NCBI GenBank assembly: GCA_050173345.1 | Contig: JBFXKW010000001.1 | Coordinates: 806,001 to 870,000 of the forward strand | Length of the DNA: 64,000 nt | Direction of reading: 5' to 3' | From: SHWC01 sp050173345 | GTDB lineage: Bacteria; Pseudomonadota; Alphaproteobacteria; UBA828 | Part shown: positions 43,991-52,281 of the stretch, in pieces | Layout: each line of letters begins with the position of its first letter | How positions within the stretch are numbered: the first letter of the stretch is position 1 | Translations under genes and position numbers: made by a program | Notes under the pieces: generated by a model | What the model saw: the letters and a program-made list of their open reading frames with translations, nothing else | What the model was told of the DNA's origin: nothing | Databases searched by the model: none

Positions 43991-45648
43991 TGGCCGACAA
44001 GCCGCCGAAACGGCCGAGCGGCGTTGCCGGAACGGGCGCACCGGTCGAACCGCCGTTCGCCCCGGGCGGCGCCGGCAAGCCCGGCACGCGGAGCCTGCCT
44101 GAGCTGACGCCGGGCGTGCTGCCGGGCTGGGTCGTCCATACGCCGCGCCCGCCGTCGAAGAAGCCGCCCGCCGCGGCAGCCGCCCCGAAGCCGGCCCCTC
44201 CTGCCGCGAAACCGTCCGCGCCAGGGCATCCAACGGCAGCCGCCCGCGGTGCAGCAGCGCCGGACACCGGGCCGCCGCCGCTGCCCGGCAGCGTGCGCTC
44301 GACGGTCGAAGCGATCGCCTGGCCGGCCATACCCAGGGACCGGATCGCGCGCGACCTTGCGTTGCAGTTCCAGCTATCGCAAAGCCAATGGTGGTCGCCG
44401 GAGCGCATCCGCGAGCACCAGTTCCACCAGCTCTCCCAGCTCCTGCGCCATGCCGGCGCGACAGTGCCGTTCTATCGCCGCCTCTTCAAGCGGATCGGCT
44501 TCGACCCGAAAGCGCCGCTCCGGCCGGAGGATTGGGCACAGCTGCCCGTGCTGACCCGGCGCGACATCCAGGAGAGCTTCACGGCGCTCCAGAGCGAGGC
44601 CGTCCCCAAATCGCACGGCGGCACCTTCACCTGCAGCTCGTCCGGCTCGACCGCGACGCCGATCACGGTGGTGAAGACCAGCCTGCAACAGGCGCTATGG
44701 CGGGCCAACACGCTGCGCGACCATATGGTCCACAAGCGCGACATGAGCTTGCGATTGGCCTCGATCCGGCACTGGGAGGAGGACACCGACTACCCATACC
44801 CCGATGGTGGCGCATCGTCCGGCTGGGGCAGCTCGAGCGCCGCCTTCGCCACCGGCCGCGGCTTCATGCTCGGCCTCGCGACCAAGGTCCACCAGCAGGC
44901 CGAATGGCTGCAGCGGGTGAGGCCGAACTACCTGATGTCCTACCCGTCGAACTTCGAGGCGCTGGCGCACCATTGCATCGACCGCGGGATCGCGTTTCCG
45001 TTCCTGGTCGAGCTCCGCGCGATGTCCGAGGTGGTCAGGCCGGAAGTGCGCGACATCTGCCGCCGGGCCTGGGGCGTCGAGATCAAGGACACCTACACGG
45101 CCGAGGAGATCGGCTGGATCGCCTTCCAATCGCCGGTCTGCGAGGAGATGCTCGTCCACGCCGAAACCGTCCTGGTCGAAGTCCTCGACGACAGCGGCAA
45201 GCCCTGCCCGCCGGGCCAGGCCGGGCGCGTCATCGCGACGCCGCTGCACGCCTTCGCCATGCCGCTGATCCGCTACGTCCAGGGCGACCTCGCCGTCCCC
45301 GGCGACAAGGCGGCGTGCGGCCGCGGCCTGCCGGTGCTCAAGGAGATATTGGGGCGCGAGCGCAACATGGTCCGGCTGCCCAACGGCCATGTCCATTATC
45401 CGAGCTACCACTATCTGACGCAGGGCCAGGACAAGATCGTCCAGTTCCAGATCGTGCGGAAGGAGATCGAGCTCCTGGAGGTCCGCCTCGTCGCGCGGGC
45501 ACCGCTGGACGAGGCCGAGGAACGCACCCTGGCCGACCGCATCCGGGAACGCTTCCAGTATCCGTTCCAGGTCCGCCTGGCTTATGTCGATGACATCCAG
45601 CGCACGCCGCGCGGCAAGTTCATCGACTTCATCTCGGAAGTGGACTAG
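43990..45648 (+). CDS. PaaK/CapK-like adenylate-forming enzyme with N-terminal LTPG tag
   Basis: 552 residues. A short polar start is followed by the tag LPELTPGVLPGWVVHTPRPP at 36-55, a long Lys/Pro/Ala linker to about 95, and an adenylate-forming domain (96-552) clearly paralogous to that of the preceding gene (shared QSQWWSPER, EWLQRV, RYxxGDLA, RERFQYPF). The phosphate loop reads SSGSTATP (218-225), with Ala222 where the neighbour and most relatives have Gly. Residues 260-290 differ most between the paralogues and probably form part of the substrate pocket. It is translationally coupled to the fusion gene. It ends antisense-overlapped by four bases with the methyltransferase gene. Confidence 0.87.
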   Translation: MADKPPKRPSGVAGTGAPVEPPFAPGGAGKPGTRSLPELTPGVLPGWVVHTPRPPSKKPPAAAAAPKPAPPAAKPSAPGHPTAAARGAAAPDTGPPPLPGSVRSTVEAIAWPAIPRDRIARDLALQFQLSQSQWWSPERIREHQFHQLSQLLRHAGATVPFYRRLFKRIGFDPKAPLRPEDWAQLPVLTRRDIQESFTALQSEAVPKSHGGTFTCSSSGSTATPITVVKTSLQQALWRANTLRDHMVHKRDMSLRLASIRHWEEDTDYPYPDGGASSGWGSSSAAFATGRGFMLGLATKVHQQAEWLQRVRPNYLMSYPSNFEALAHHCIDRGIAFPFLVELRAMSEVVRPEVRDICRRAWGVEIKDTYTAEEIGWIAFQSPVCEEMLVHAETVLVEVLDDSGKPCPPGQAGRVIATPLHAFAMPLIRYVQGDLAVPGDKAACGRGLPVLKEILGRERNMVRLPNGHVHYPSYHYLTQGQDKIVQFQIVRKEIELLEVRLVARAPLDEAEERTLADRIRERFQYPFQVRLAYVDDIQRTPRGKFIDFISEVD

Positions 45649-46253
45649 CGCCGCCGCGCGACGACGTGGAAGATGTGCCAGTGCTTCGGCGTGCCCGTGG
45701 GGGTCGTACTGTCCGTCTCCTCCTCCTCGAAGTGCTCGACCGCGAAATCGCCGAGCAGGGCCAAGGCCGCCTCGCGCTCGAAGCTCGTGACCGCCGCGTC
45801 CTTCGCCCAATCGTCCCGCGCGCCGAGCAGTTGCCCGGCGAAGCGGCCGCCGGGCCGGAGCGCCGCCACGATGCGGCGCCACGCCTCGGGGAACCGATCG
45901 CGCGGGCAGAACGGCAGCGAAAAGCTCGCATTGACGAGGTCGACCTCGGGCAGTGCGGCATCCTCGATGCGCTCCACCCTGGTTTCGAGCGCTTCGCCCC
46001 TGACCAGGTCGGGGCGCGAACGTAAGCGCTCGAAGGCGCGCGGCTCCGCGTCGATCGCGATGACGTGCCAGCCGCGCCGCAGCAGCTCGACCGTGTCGCG
46101 GCCGTCGCCCGCGCCGAGATCGAGCGCGAGCCGGCCGGCATTGGCCGCGCCTTCGGCCTCGACGGCATCGAGCGCGCGCAGCAGGGTGTCGCGCGGCGGC
46201 CGGCCAGCGGTCGCCTCGTAATAGCGGACCCAGCGGTCGCCTGATTCAGCCAC
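45645..46253 (-). CDS. Class I SAM-dependent methyltransferase
   Basis: A 202-residue small methyltransferase. SAM motif LALDLGAGDGRDTVELL lies early, the acidic second motif in VIAIDAEPRAFERL, motif III in VDLVNASFSLPFC, then GGRFAGQLLG. The layout resembles the TehB/thiopurine-like branch acting on small molecules, but the substrate is unknown. The stop codon overlaps that of the ligase gene on the other strand. The RidA gene ends 13 bases upstream, so the two are probably co-transcribed. Confidence 0.87.
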   Translation of the reverse strand: MAESGDRWVRYYEATAGRPPRDTLLRALDAVEAEGAANAGRLALDLGAGDGRDTVELLRRGWHVIAIDAEPRAFERLRSRPDLVRGEALETRVERIEDAALPEVDLVNASFSLPFCPRDRFPEAWRRIVAALRPGGRFAGQLLGARDDWAKDAAVTSFEREAALALLGDFAVEHFEEEETDSTTPTGTPKHWHIFHVVARRR

Positions 46254-46266
46254 CGCCTTCGGCCTC

Positions 46267-46656
46267 TCAATCGACCTTGGCGGCGACCGCCTCGATCTCG
46301 ACCAGCCAGTCGGGATGCGCCAGCGCCGCGACCACGAACAGCGTGGAAGCCGGCGCCGTGTTCTTGAACAGGCGGTCGCGCACGGTGCGCAGCACCGGCA
46401 CGTGATCGCGGCTCATCAGGAAGGTGTTGATCTTGACCACGTCGTCGAAGCCCATGCCGGCCGATTTCAGGATCGCCTCGACGTTGCGGAGCGCCCGCTC
46501 GGTCTGCGCCTCGATGCCCTGCGCCATCTTGCCCGACGGCTCGAGCCCGACCTGGCCCGAGATGTGCAGCCAGCGCGCGCCCGGCCCGGCCTCGGCACCG
46601 TGGCTGTAGCGCGAGGCCGGCGCGGCGATCCCGGCGGGGTTGTGGAATTTGATCAT
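46267..46656 (-). CDS. RidA family protein (YjgF/YER057c/UK114)
   Basis: A 129-residue protein of the Rid family, trimeric enamine/imine deaminases that remove reactive intermediates made by PLP enzymes. The family core is HISGQVGLEPSGKMAQGIEAQTERALRNVEAIL, VVKINTFLMSRDHVPVL and TLFVVAALAHPDWLVEIEAVA. The usual catalytic Arg before the final strand appears changed (APASTLFVVAALAHPDW), so it may belong to an Rid subgroup without deaminase activity. It starts at 46656 with AAGGATC upstream and is divergent from a PLP aminotransferase gene. Confidence 0.88.
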   Translation of the reverse strand: MIKFHNPAGIAAPASRYSHGAEAGPGARWLHISGQVGLEPSGKMAQGIEAQTERALRNVEAILKSAGMGFDDVVKINTFLMSRDHVPVLRTVRDRLFKNTAPASTLFVVAALAHPDWLVEIEAVAAKVD

Positions 46657-46845
46657 GGCGATCCTTGCTCCCTTGCGTTGGTTTCTCTCCAGCGGGCGCA
46701 GACCGTAGCCGACCACCCGAGCCCAAGGCGAGCCCGTTGTGGCGTGGCTGCGGAACGGGCGTGGACGCGCGGGAAGCGGCTGGGCTATGGTCCGCGCGGT
46801 TCGGGCGGCAGCGGCCAAGGCCGCCAATCAATCAGGAGCGCAACG

Positions 46846-47757
46846 ATGGTACAGGGTGTCGCCTTCTGCGACGGCAACTACGTCCCCGTGGGCGAGGCGA
46901 AGATTTCCATCCTCGACCCCGCCTTCACCCGAAGCGACGTGGTGTACGACACGGCGACGGTGTGGAAGGGCCAGTTCTTCCGCCTGGACGATCACGTCGC
47001 CCGCTTCTTCCGCTCGTGCGAAGGCGCGCGCCTGACGCCGCCCTACGGCGCCGACGAGATCAAGACGATCCTCGCCGAATGCACGCACCGCGCCGGGCTG
47101 GAGGACGCCTATGTGCAGTTCGTCTGCACCCGCGGCCCCTTCGAGGACCTGACCAACCGCGACCCGCGCAAGTGCAAGAACGGCTTCTTCGCCTATGCGA
47201 TCCCCTATATCTGGATCATCTCGCGCGAGAAGCAGGATGCCGGCGCGCGCATCGCGATCGCCGCGAACCGGCGCATCCCCGACGCCGCGATCAACCAGCG
47301 TATCAAGAACTTCAACTGGATGGACCTGTCGCAGGGCCTGATCGAGGCGTTCGACCGCGGCTTCGATCATGTCGTGCTGCTCACCGTGGACGGCCGGCTG
47401 GCCGAGGGGCCCGGCTTCAACGTGTGGCTCGTCAAGGACGGCAAGCTCAGGACGCCGAAGGACAACTGCCTGCACGGCCTGACCCGCCGGACCGTGCTCG
47501 ACTTCGCCAGCGAGCTGAACATCCCGGCCGAAGAGACCGACCTGACCATGGACGACGTGAGGAACGCCGACGAGGCGTTCCTCTCGACCGAGGGCGGCGG
47601 CATCATGCCGGTCGGCCAGATCGAGGATAAGATCTACGGCAATGGCGGCCCCGGCATGCTGACCAGCCGCCTGCGGACGGAATACTGGCGCCGCCGCGAG
47701 GCCGGCTGGAAGGGCACGCCCGTCGCGTCCCTGCTGAAGTCCGCGGTGCCGGCATAG
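46846..47757 (+). CDS. Class IV PLP-dependent aminotransferase (BCAT/D-amino-acid/R-amine type)
   Basis: A 303-residue fold-type IV transaminase. The Schiff-base lysine is Lys154 in INQRIKNFNWMDL; the cofactor Glu lies in DGRLAEGPGFNVW (Glu187); the phosphate-binding turn is LHGLTRRTVLDFA, and a later loop is FLSTEGGGIMPV. The N-terminal part (DPAFTRSDVVYDTATVWKGQFFRLDDHVARFF) is as in R-selective amine or D-amino-acid transaminases, so branched-chain specificity is uncertain. AGGAG lies upstream of the ATG. Divergent from ridA. Confidence 0.88.
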   Translation: MVQGVAFCDGNYVPVGEAKISILDPAFTRSDVVYDTATVWKGQFFRLDDHVARFFRSCEGARLTPPYGADEIKTILAECTHRAGLEDAYVQFVCTRGPFEDLTNRDPRKCKNGFFAYAIPYIWIISREKQDAGARIAIAANRRIPDAAINQRIKNFNWMDLSQGLIEAFDRGFDHVVLLTVDGRLAEGPGFNVWLVKDGKLRTPKDNCLHGLTRRTVLDFASELNIPAEETDLTMDDVRNADEAFLSTEGGGIMPVGQIEDKIYGNGGPGMLTSRLRTEYWRRREAGWKGTPVASLLKSAVPA

Positions 47758-47903
47758 CCGGCCCGCCGGCCGGCGCCATCCCGAAGCCGCCCGCATCGTC
47801 CCGCCGTGCCGGGGGTTTCTCCGCCATGCCGGCTATCGTGCCCCGCGTCCGGGCCGCTATGATCGCCGCCCGGTTCCAACCCACCCAATCGCCGAGGTGA
47901 ACG

Positions 47904-48293
47904 ATGCCTAGTGAGATGTTCGAGAAGGGCCTGAAGATCCGTCGCGAGGTGCTCGGCAGCGAGTACGTCGACCGCGCGCTGGCGCAGGCCGACGACTTCA
48001 ACCGCGATTTCCAGCAATACGTGACGGAAGCCTGCTGGGGCTCGATCTGGGGCCGGCCAGGCCTCACGCGCAAGCAGCGCAGCCTGAACAACCTCTGCAT
48101 GCTGGCGGCGCTCAACCGGGGCCACGAGTTCGAGATTCATTTCCGCGGCGCGCTGACCAATGGCTGCACGCTCGAGGAGATCAAGGAGACGCTCTTACAG
48201 ATCGCCTGCTATTGCGGCATGCCGGCGGGCGTCGAGGCGTTCCGCATCGCGCGCAAGGTGCTCGCCGAGCAGAAGGGCGGGGCCGCCGAATGA
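47904..48293 (+). CDS. Carboxymuconolactone decarboxylase family protein (PcaC-like)
   Basis: A 129-residue protein resembling 4-carboxymuconolactone decarboxylase: MFEKGLKIRREVLGSEYVDRAL, WGSIWGRPGLTRKQRSLNNLCMLAAL, the histidine in HEFEIHFRGALTNGCT, and LLQIACYCGMPAGVEAFRIA. PcaC acts in protocatechuate breakdown, but this branch includes other small-ring decarboxylases. GAGGTG precedes the ATG. The stop overlaps the next start (ATGA), beginning a tightly coupled run of catabolic genes. Confidence 0.9.
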   Translation: MPSEMFEKGLKIRREVLGSEYVDRALAQADDFNRDFQQYVTEACWGSIWGRPGLTRKQRSLNNLCMLAALNRGHEFEIHFRGALTNGCTLEEIKETLLQIACYCGMPAGVEAFRIARKVLAEQKGGAAE

Positions 48294-49174
48294 GCGAGGC
48301 CAGCATCGGCTTCATCGGCCTCGGCAACATGGGCAGCCACATGGCTGCCAACATGGCGAAGGCCGGGCACAAGCTGCTCTGCTTCGACGCGGCGGGAACG
48401 CAAGGCCGGATGCCGCAAGGCGCCGAGGCGGCGGGCTCGGCCGCCGCGGTCGCGCAGGGCGCGCGCACCGCGCTTCTGAGCCTGCCCGACGGCAAGGTGT
48501 CGGACGCGGTGGCGCGCGAGATACTGGCGGCCGCGGGACGCAAGCTCGAGGTGCTGATCGACACCTCGACGACCGGCATGGCCGACGCCGAGCGGCTGCA
48601 CGAGACCTGCGCCAAGGCCGGCGTCGTCTATGTCGATGCGCCGGTCTCGGGCGGCGTCGCCGGCGCCAAAGCAGGCACGCTCGCGCTCATGGTCGCGGCG
48701 CCGCCCGCGCTCTATGCGGAGATCGAGCCGCTGCTCAAGCCGATGGCGCGCCAAGTCTTCCACGTCGGCACGCGGCCCGGCCAGGGCATGGCGATGAAGC
48801 TGCTCAACAACTTCCTCTCCGCCACCGCCATGGCCGCGACCAGCGAGGCGATCTCGTTCGGCGAGCGCCAGGGCCTCGACATGAAGACGATGCTCGACAT
48901 CATCAACATCTCGACCGGCCAGAACACCGCGACCTCCGACAAGTTCCCGAAGCGCGTGCTCACCAGGAGCTACGACCACGGCTTCGCGACCAGGCTGATG
49001 GCCAAGGACATGCGGCTCTACCTGGATGCGGTGCGCGGCGCGCGGACGCCGGACCGGGTCGGCGAGGTGATCGCGGGCGTGTGGGACCGGCTCGACATCA
49101 CCTGGCCGCGCTCCGACTTCACCGAGATCTACCCCTTCGTGCGCGACGGCGAGCCCAAGGAACCGAGGTCATGA
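48290..49174 (+). CDS. NAD(P)-dependent beta-hydroxyacid dehydrogenase (3-hydroxyisobutyrate dehydrogenase family)
   Basis: A 294-residue enzyme: N-terminal Rossmann fold starting IGFIGLGNMGSHMAANM, substrate motif DAPVSGGVAGAKAGTL, catalytic Lys170 in GMAMKLLNNF, and an all-helical C-terminal domain. Family members oxidise 3-hydroxy acids such as 3-hydroxyisobutyrate, tartronate semialdehyde precursors or related branched hydroxy acids. It overlaps both neighbours by ATGA, so it should be made in equal amounts with the decarboxylase and the aldolase-like protein. Confidence 0.92.
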   Translation: MSEASIGFIGLGNMGSHMAANMAKAGHKLLCFDAAGTQGRMPQGAEAAGSAAAVAQGARTALLSLPDGKVSDAVAREILAAAGRKLEVLIDTSTTGMADAERLHETCAKAGVVYVDAPVSGGVAGAKAGTLALMVAAPPALYAEIEPLLKPMARQVFHVGTRPGQGMAMKLLNNFLSATAMAATSEAISFGERQGLDMKTMLDIINISTGQNTATSDKFPKRVLTRSYDHGFATRLMAKDMRLYLDAVRGARTPDRVGEVIAGVWDRLDITWPRSDFTEIYPFVRDGEPKEPRS

Positions 49175-49869
49175 TCGAAGAGCCCCCTCTCCTCACCATC
49201 AACCGGCGCTTCGAGCGGCCGGACGCGAAGCTCGTCGCCAAGCTCAAGGGCGCGCAGACCGGCCATGTGGTGGACGTGCTCGGCGGGCTCGGCGCGGTCG
49301 CCGCCGCGATCAAGCCGGTCGCCGGCGCGCCGCCCGAGATGTGGTCCCTGTGTGGGCCGGCGCTGACCTGCGCCTGCCAGCCCGGCGACCATCTCGGGCT
49401 GATCGGTGCGCTCTCGGAATCGAAGCCGGGCGACGTGCTGGTGGTCGCGTCCGACGGCTATCTCGGTACCGCGGTGGCCGGCGACCTGATGCTCGGCATC
49501 GCCAAGAACCGCGGCGTCGCCGGCATCGTGACCGACAGCGCGGTGCGCGACGTGGACGGTATCCTTAAAGTCGGGCTGCCGACCTTCTGCGCCGGCATCA
49601 GCCCGAACTCGCCGGCCAAGACCGGGCTCGGCACGGTCGGCCTCCCGGTCACGCTCGGCGGCATCACGGTGGCTTCCGGCGACGTCGTGATCGGCGACCG
49701 CAACGGCGTCGTCGTGGTGCCCAGGGCACGCATCGAGGAGGTCATCGAGGGGTTGGAGCATGTGCGCGCGCTCGAAGCGAAGGCCGAGAAGGCGGTCGCC
49801 AAGGGCCTCACCTTCTCGGAACGCTGGCGCGCCGCCCTGCCGCCCGAACGCATCCGCTATATCGAGTAG
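49171..49869 (+). CDS. RraA-like / 4-carboxy-4-hydroxy-2-oxoadipate aldolase family protein
   Basis: A 232-residue member of the RraA/HMG-aldolase family. Core motifs include GALSESKPGDVLVVASDGYLGTAVAGDL, then GIVTDSAVRDVDG (Arg-Asp pair of the metal/pyruvate site) and GDVVIGDRNGVVVVPRAR. In aromatic-acid pathways such proteins are aldolases or oxaloacetate decarboxylases. The genes around it (PcaC-like, CoA-transferase, lyase) favour a catabolic aldolase over the RNase-inhibitor role. Confidence 0.87.
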   Translation: MIEEPPLLTINRRFERPDAKLVAKLKGAQTGHVVDVLGGLGAVAAAIKPVAGAPPEMWSLCGPALTCACQPGDHLGLIGALSESKPGDVLVVASDGYLGTAVAGDLMLGIAKNRGVAGIVTDSAVRDVDGILKVGLPTFCAGISPNSPAKTGLGTVGLPVTLGGITVASGDVVIGDRNGVVVVPRARIEEVIEGLEHVRALEAKAEKAVAKGLTFSERWRAALPPERIRYIE

Positions 49870-49889
49870 CCGCAGACCGGCGCGCCCCC

Positions 49890-51089
49890 GTGAAAGCGCT
49901 TTCCGACCTCGTCATGCTCGACCTGACGCACATGCTCGCCGGCCCGTTCGGCGCCATGCTGCTGGCGGACCTCGGCGCGACCACCATCAAGATCGAGCCG
50001 CCGGGCCGCGGCGAGGCGACGCGGCGCCTGCTCGAAAACGACCCGAAGCACTCGCTGAACGGCGTCGGCGCCTATTTCCTCACGCTCAACCGCAACAAGA
50101 AGAGCGTCGCGATCGACCTCAAGCAGAAGGAAGGGCTCGCGCTCTTCTACGCGCTGGTCAGGAAGGCCGACATCGTGTTCACCAATTTTGGCCCCGGCGT
50201 GACCGCGAAGCTCGGCATCGACCATGACACGCTGGCACAGCACAACCCGCGCATCATCACCTGCGCGGTGAGCGGCTTCGGCGAATCCGGGCCCGGCCGC
50301 CAGCGCCCCGCCTTCGACCTGGTCGCGCAAGGCTATGGCGGCGGCATGTCGATCACCGGCTTCGAGGGCGGCGCGCCGACCAAGGCAGGCATCCCGATCG
50401 GCGATCTCGGCGGCGGCATCTTCGGCGCGCTCGGCATCCTCGCCGCGCTGCACGCGCGCGAGCGCACCGGCCGCGGCCAGCATGTCGACATCTCGATGCA
50501 GGACTGCCAGATATCCATGCTCACCTACATGGCGACCATGCACTTCCTGTCCGGCGAGGAGATCGGGCTCACCGGCAACGGCCATTTCCGCCACATCCCC
50601 TACAACACCTACCCGACCCGGGACCGCCACATCATCCTCGCCTGCGTCACCGACCAAGCCTGGACCAACCTCGCCGGCGTGCTGAACGACCCGGTGCTCT
50701 CGGACCCGGCGCTGAACGATCAGCCGGCGCGCGCCGCTAAACGAGACGAAATCGAGGCGCGGCTTGCCGAAATCCTCAAGACCGACGGCTGCGACGCCTG
50801 GCTTACCCGCTTCGCGGCGGCCGACGTGCCGGCCGCGCCGGTCAACGACTTCGCCCATGCCCTGAGCGATCCGCAGGCCCGGGCGCGCCACATGGTGGTG
50901 AGCGTGCCGCAGCCCGAGGGCGGCGCGGCGCTGATGCCGGGCAACCCGGTGAAGCTAAGCGAGACCGGCGATGAGAGCTTCACGGCCGCGCCGGTTCTCG
51001 GGCAGCATACCGACGAGGTGCTGCGCACGCTCGCCGGCAAGAGCGACGCCGAACTCGCCGAATTGCGGGCGCGCGCTATTATTCAATGA
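49890..51089 (+). CDS. Class III (CaiB/BaiF family) CoA-transferase
   Basis: A 399-residue CoA-transferase moving CoA between acyl groups through an aspartyl anhydride. The N-terminal Rossmann portion begins LVMLDLTHMLAGPFGAMLLADLGA; the catalytic Asp143 lies in RPAFDLVAQGYGG, with SGFGESGP just before. The start is the GTG at 49890, giving MKALSDLVML directly; no ATG fits. It follows the aldolase-like gene by 20 bases. The substrate pair is unknown; in this operon a branched or hydroxy dicarboxylic acid is plausible. Confidence 0.92.
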   Translation: MKALSDLVMLDLTHMLAGPFGAMLLADLGATTIKIEPPGRGEATRRLLENDPKHSLNGVGAYFLTLNRNKKSVAIDLKQKEGLALFYALVRKADIVFTNFGPGVTAKLGIDHDTLAQHNPRIITCAVSGFGESGPGRQRPAFDLVAQGYGGGMSITGFEGGAPTKAGIPIGDLGGGIFGALGILAALHARERTGRGQHVDISMQDCQISMLTYMATMHFLSGEEIGLTGNGHFRHIPYNTYPTRDRHIILACVTDQAWTNLAGVLNDPVLSDPALNDQPARAAKRDEIEARLAEILKTDGCDAWLTRFAAADVPAAPVNDFAHALSDPQARARHMVVSVPQPEGGAALMPGNPVKLSETGDESFTAAPVLGQHTDEVLRTLAGKSDAELAELRARAIIQ

Positions 51090-51113
51090 GCGGAGCATAG
51101 ACGGGGCATCGCC

Positions 51114-52034
51114 ATGGCCGAGCGGGTTGTCGTTCACGAGGTGGGCTTGCGCGACGGGTTGCAGAATCAGCCGAGGCTGGTGCCCGTGGCGGGCAAGCTC
51201 GAGCTGCTGGACGCGCTGATCGCGGCCGGCGGCCGCTCCTTCGAGGTCACCAGCTTCGTCTCGCCCAAGGCGGTGCCGCAGATGGCGGACGCCGCCGAGG
51301 TCTATGCCGGCATCCCCAAGCGGCCCGACATCAACTACGAGGTGCTGGTGCCCAACGAGAAGGGCTATGAGCGCGCGATCGAGGCCGGCGCAGAGGTGAT
51401 CGCGGTCGTGGTCGCGGCGTCCGACACCTTCAACCGCCGCAACATCAACATGTCGCTGGAGCAGGCGACTGCCGTGTGCGAGGCGGTCGTGACGCGCACC
51501 AAGAAAGAGGGCCGGCGTGCCCGCGCCTATATCTCGACCATCGCGGCCTGCCCCTATGAGGGCGTGGTGCCGCCCGAGCGCGTCTTCGACCTGACCGCGC
51601 GCATGTTCGAGGCGGGCGCAGACGAGGTCGCGCTCAGCGACACCACCGGCGCCGGCAATCCGGCGCAGATCGAACACCTGTTCGAGACCGCGACGCGCCG
51701 CCACGGCGCCGAGCGCATCGCCGGCCATTTCCACGACACGCGCGCCATGGGCCTCACGCTCGCCTGGTGCGCGCTGAAAGCCGGCGTGCGCAAGTTCGAC
51801 AGCTCGATCGGCGGGCTCGGCGGCTGCCCGTTCGCACCCGGCGCCTCGGGCAACCTCGCGACCGAAGACCTCGTCTTCATGCTCAACGAGTCGGGCTTCG
51901 AGACCGGCATCGACGTCGAGGGCCTGCGCCGCGCCGTCGCGATCGCGGAACGCCTGACCGGCCAGTCGCTCGGCGGCCGCATCACCGGCTTCCTGCGCTC
52001 GCGGGACGCGCGGCGCCAAGCCAAGGCAAGCTGA
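51114..52034 (+). CDS. Hydroxymethylglutaryl-CoA lyase family protein
   Basis: A 306-residue TIM-barrel lyase. The catalytic Arg-Asp pair is in VGLRDGLQNQ (Arg13, Asp14), the metal ligand His pair in GHFHDTRAMGL, and the signature GGLGGCPFAPGASGN holds the catalytic Cys. The family cleaves HMG-CoA to acetoacetate and acetyl-CoA, with some members acting on other 3-hydroxy-3-methyl or citramalyl-type CoA esters. It is 24 bases after the CoA-transferase gene, so the CoA ester made by that enzyme is its likely substrate. Confidence 0.92.
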   Translation: MAERVVVHEVGLRDGLQNQPRLVPVAGKLELLDALIAAGGRSFEVTSFVSPKAVPQMADAAEVYAGIPKRPDINYEVLVPNEKGYERAIEAGAEVIAVVVAASDTFNRRNINMSLEQATAVCEAVVTRTKKEGRRARAYISTIAACPYEGVVPPERVFDLTARMFEAGADEVALSDTTGAGNPAQIEHLFETATRRHGAERIAGHFHDTRAMGLTLAWCALKAGVRKFDSSIGGLGGCPFAPGASGNLATEDLVFMLNESGFETGIDVEGLRRAVAIAERLTGQSLGGRITGFLRSRDARRQAKAS

Positions 52035-52071
52035 TCCCCCGCTACCCCTCCATCCAAGGACCGACATCACG

Positions 52072-52281
52072 ATGAAACCGATCGACGGACGGCAGATCGC
52101 CGCGCTCGCGCGCGCCTTCTACGAGCGGGAGCTGAGCGGCGCGCGCGCCGAGGCCCTCGCCACGATGATCAACGGCCATGTCGACGCCGCGCAACGCGCC
52201 GCGCGCGACCTGCCGATGGAGGCCGAGCCGTCGCTCTATCCGCTCGTGCTCGACGCGCTTGCGAACGAGGGCCGGAAATGA
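52072..52281 (+). CDS. Small AtzG/DUF4089-like protein
   Basis: A 69-residue helical protein. It ends AARDLPMEAEPSLYPLVLDAL, resembling the ending of GatC-like AtzG/DUF4089 proteins (a Leu-Pro, Glu-Pro pattern). In the cyanuric-acid amidase AtzE, the small AtzG partner is needed to stabilise the amidase. Its stop overlaps the amidase start (ATGA), as expected for such a pair. The similarity is short and the call is mainly positional. Confidence 0.6.
   Translation: MKPIDGRQIAALARAFYERELSGARAEALATMINGHVDAAQRAARDLPMEAEPSLYPLVLDALANEGRK

Noticed and set aside
40168..45648. Genomic island inserted at tRNA-Asn
   Set aside because: No integrase, no repeated tRNA 3' end was found near 45650-46260, and base composition of the cluster is not clearly foreign. 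It remains only a possibility.
49171..49869. Ribonuclease E activity regulator RraA
   Set aside because: Operon context and the RD-type aldolase motif favour a catabolic role.
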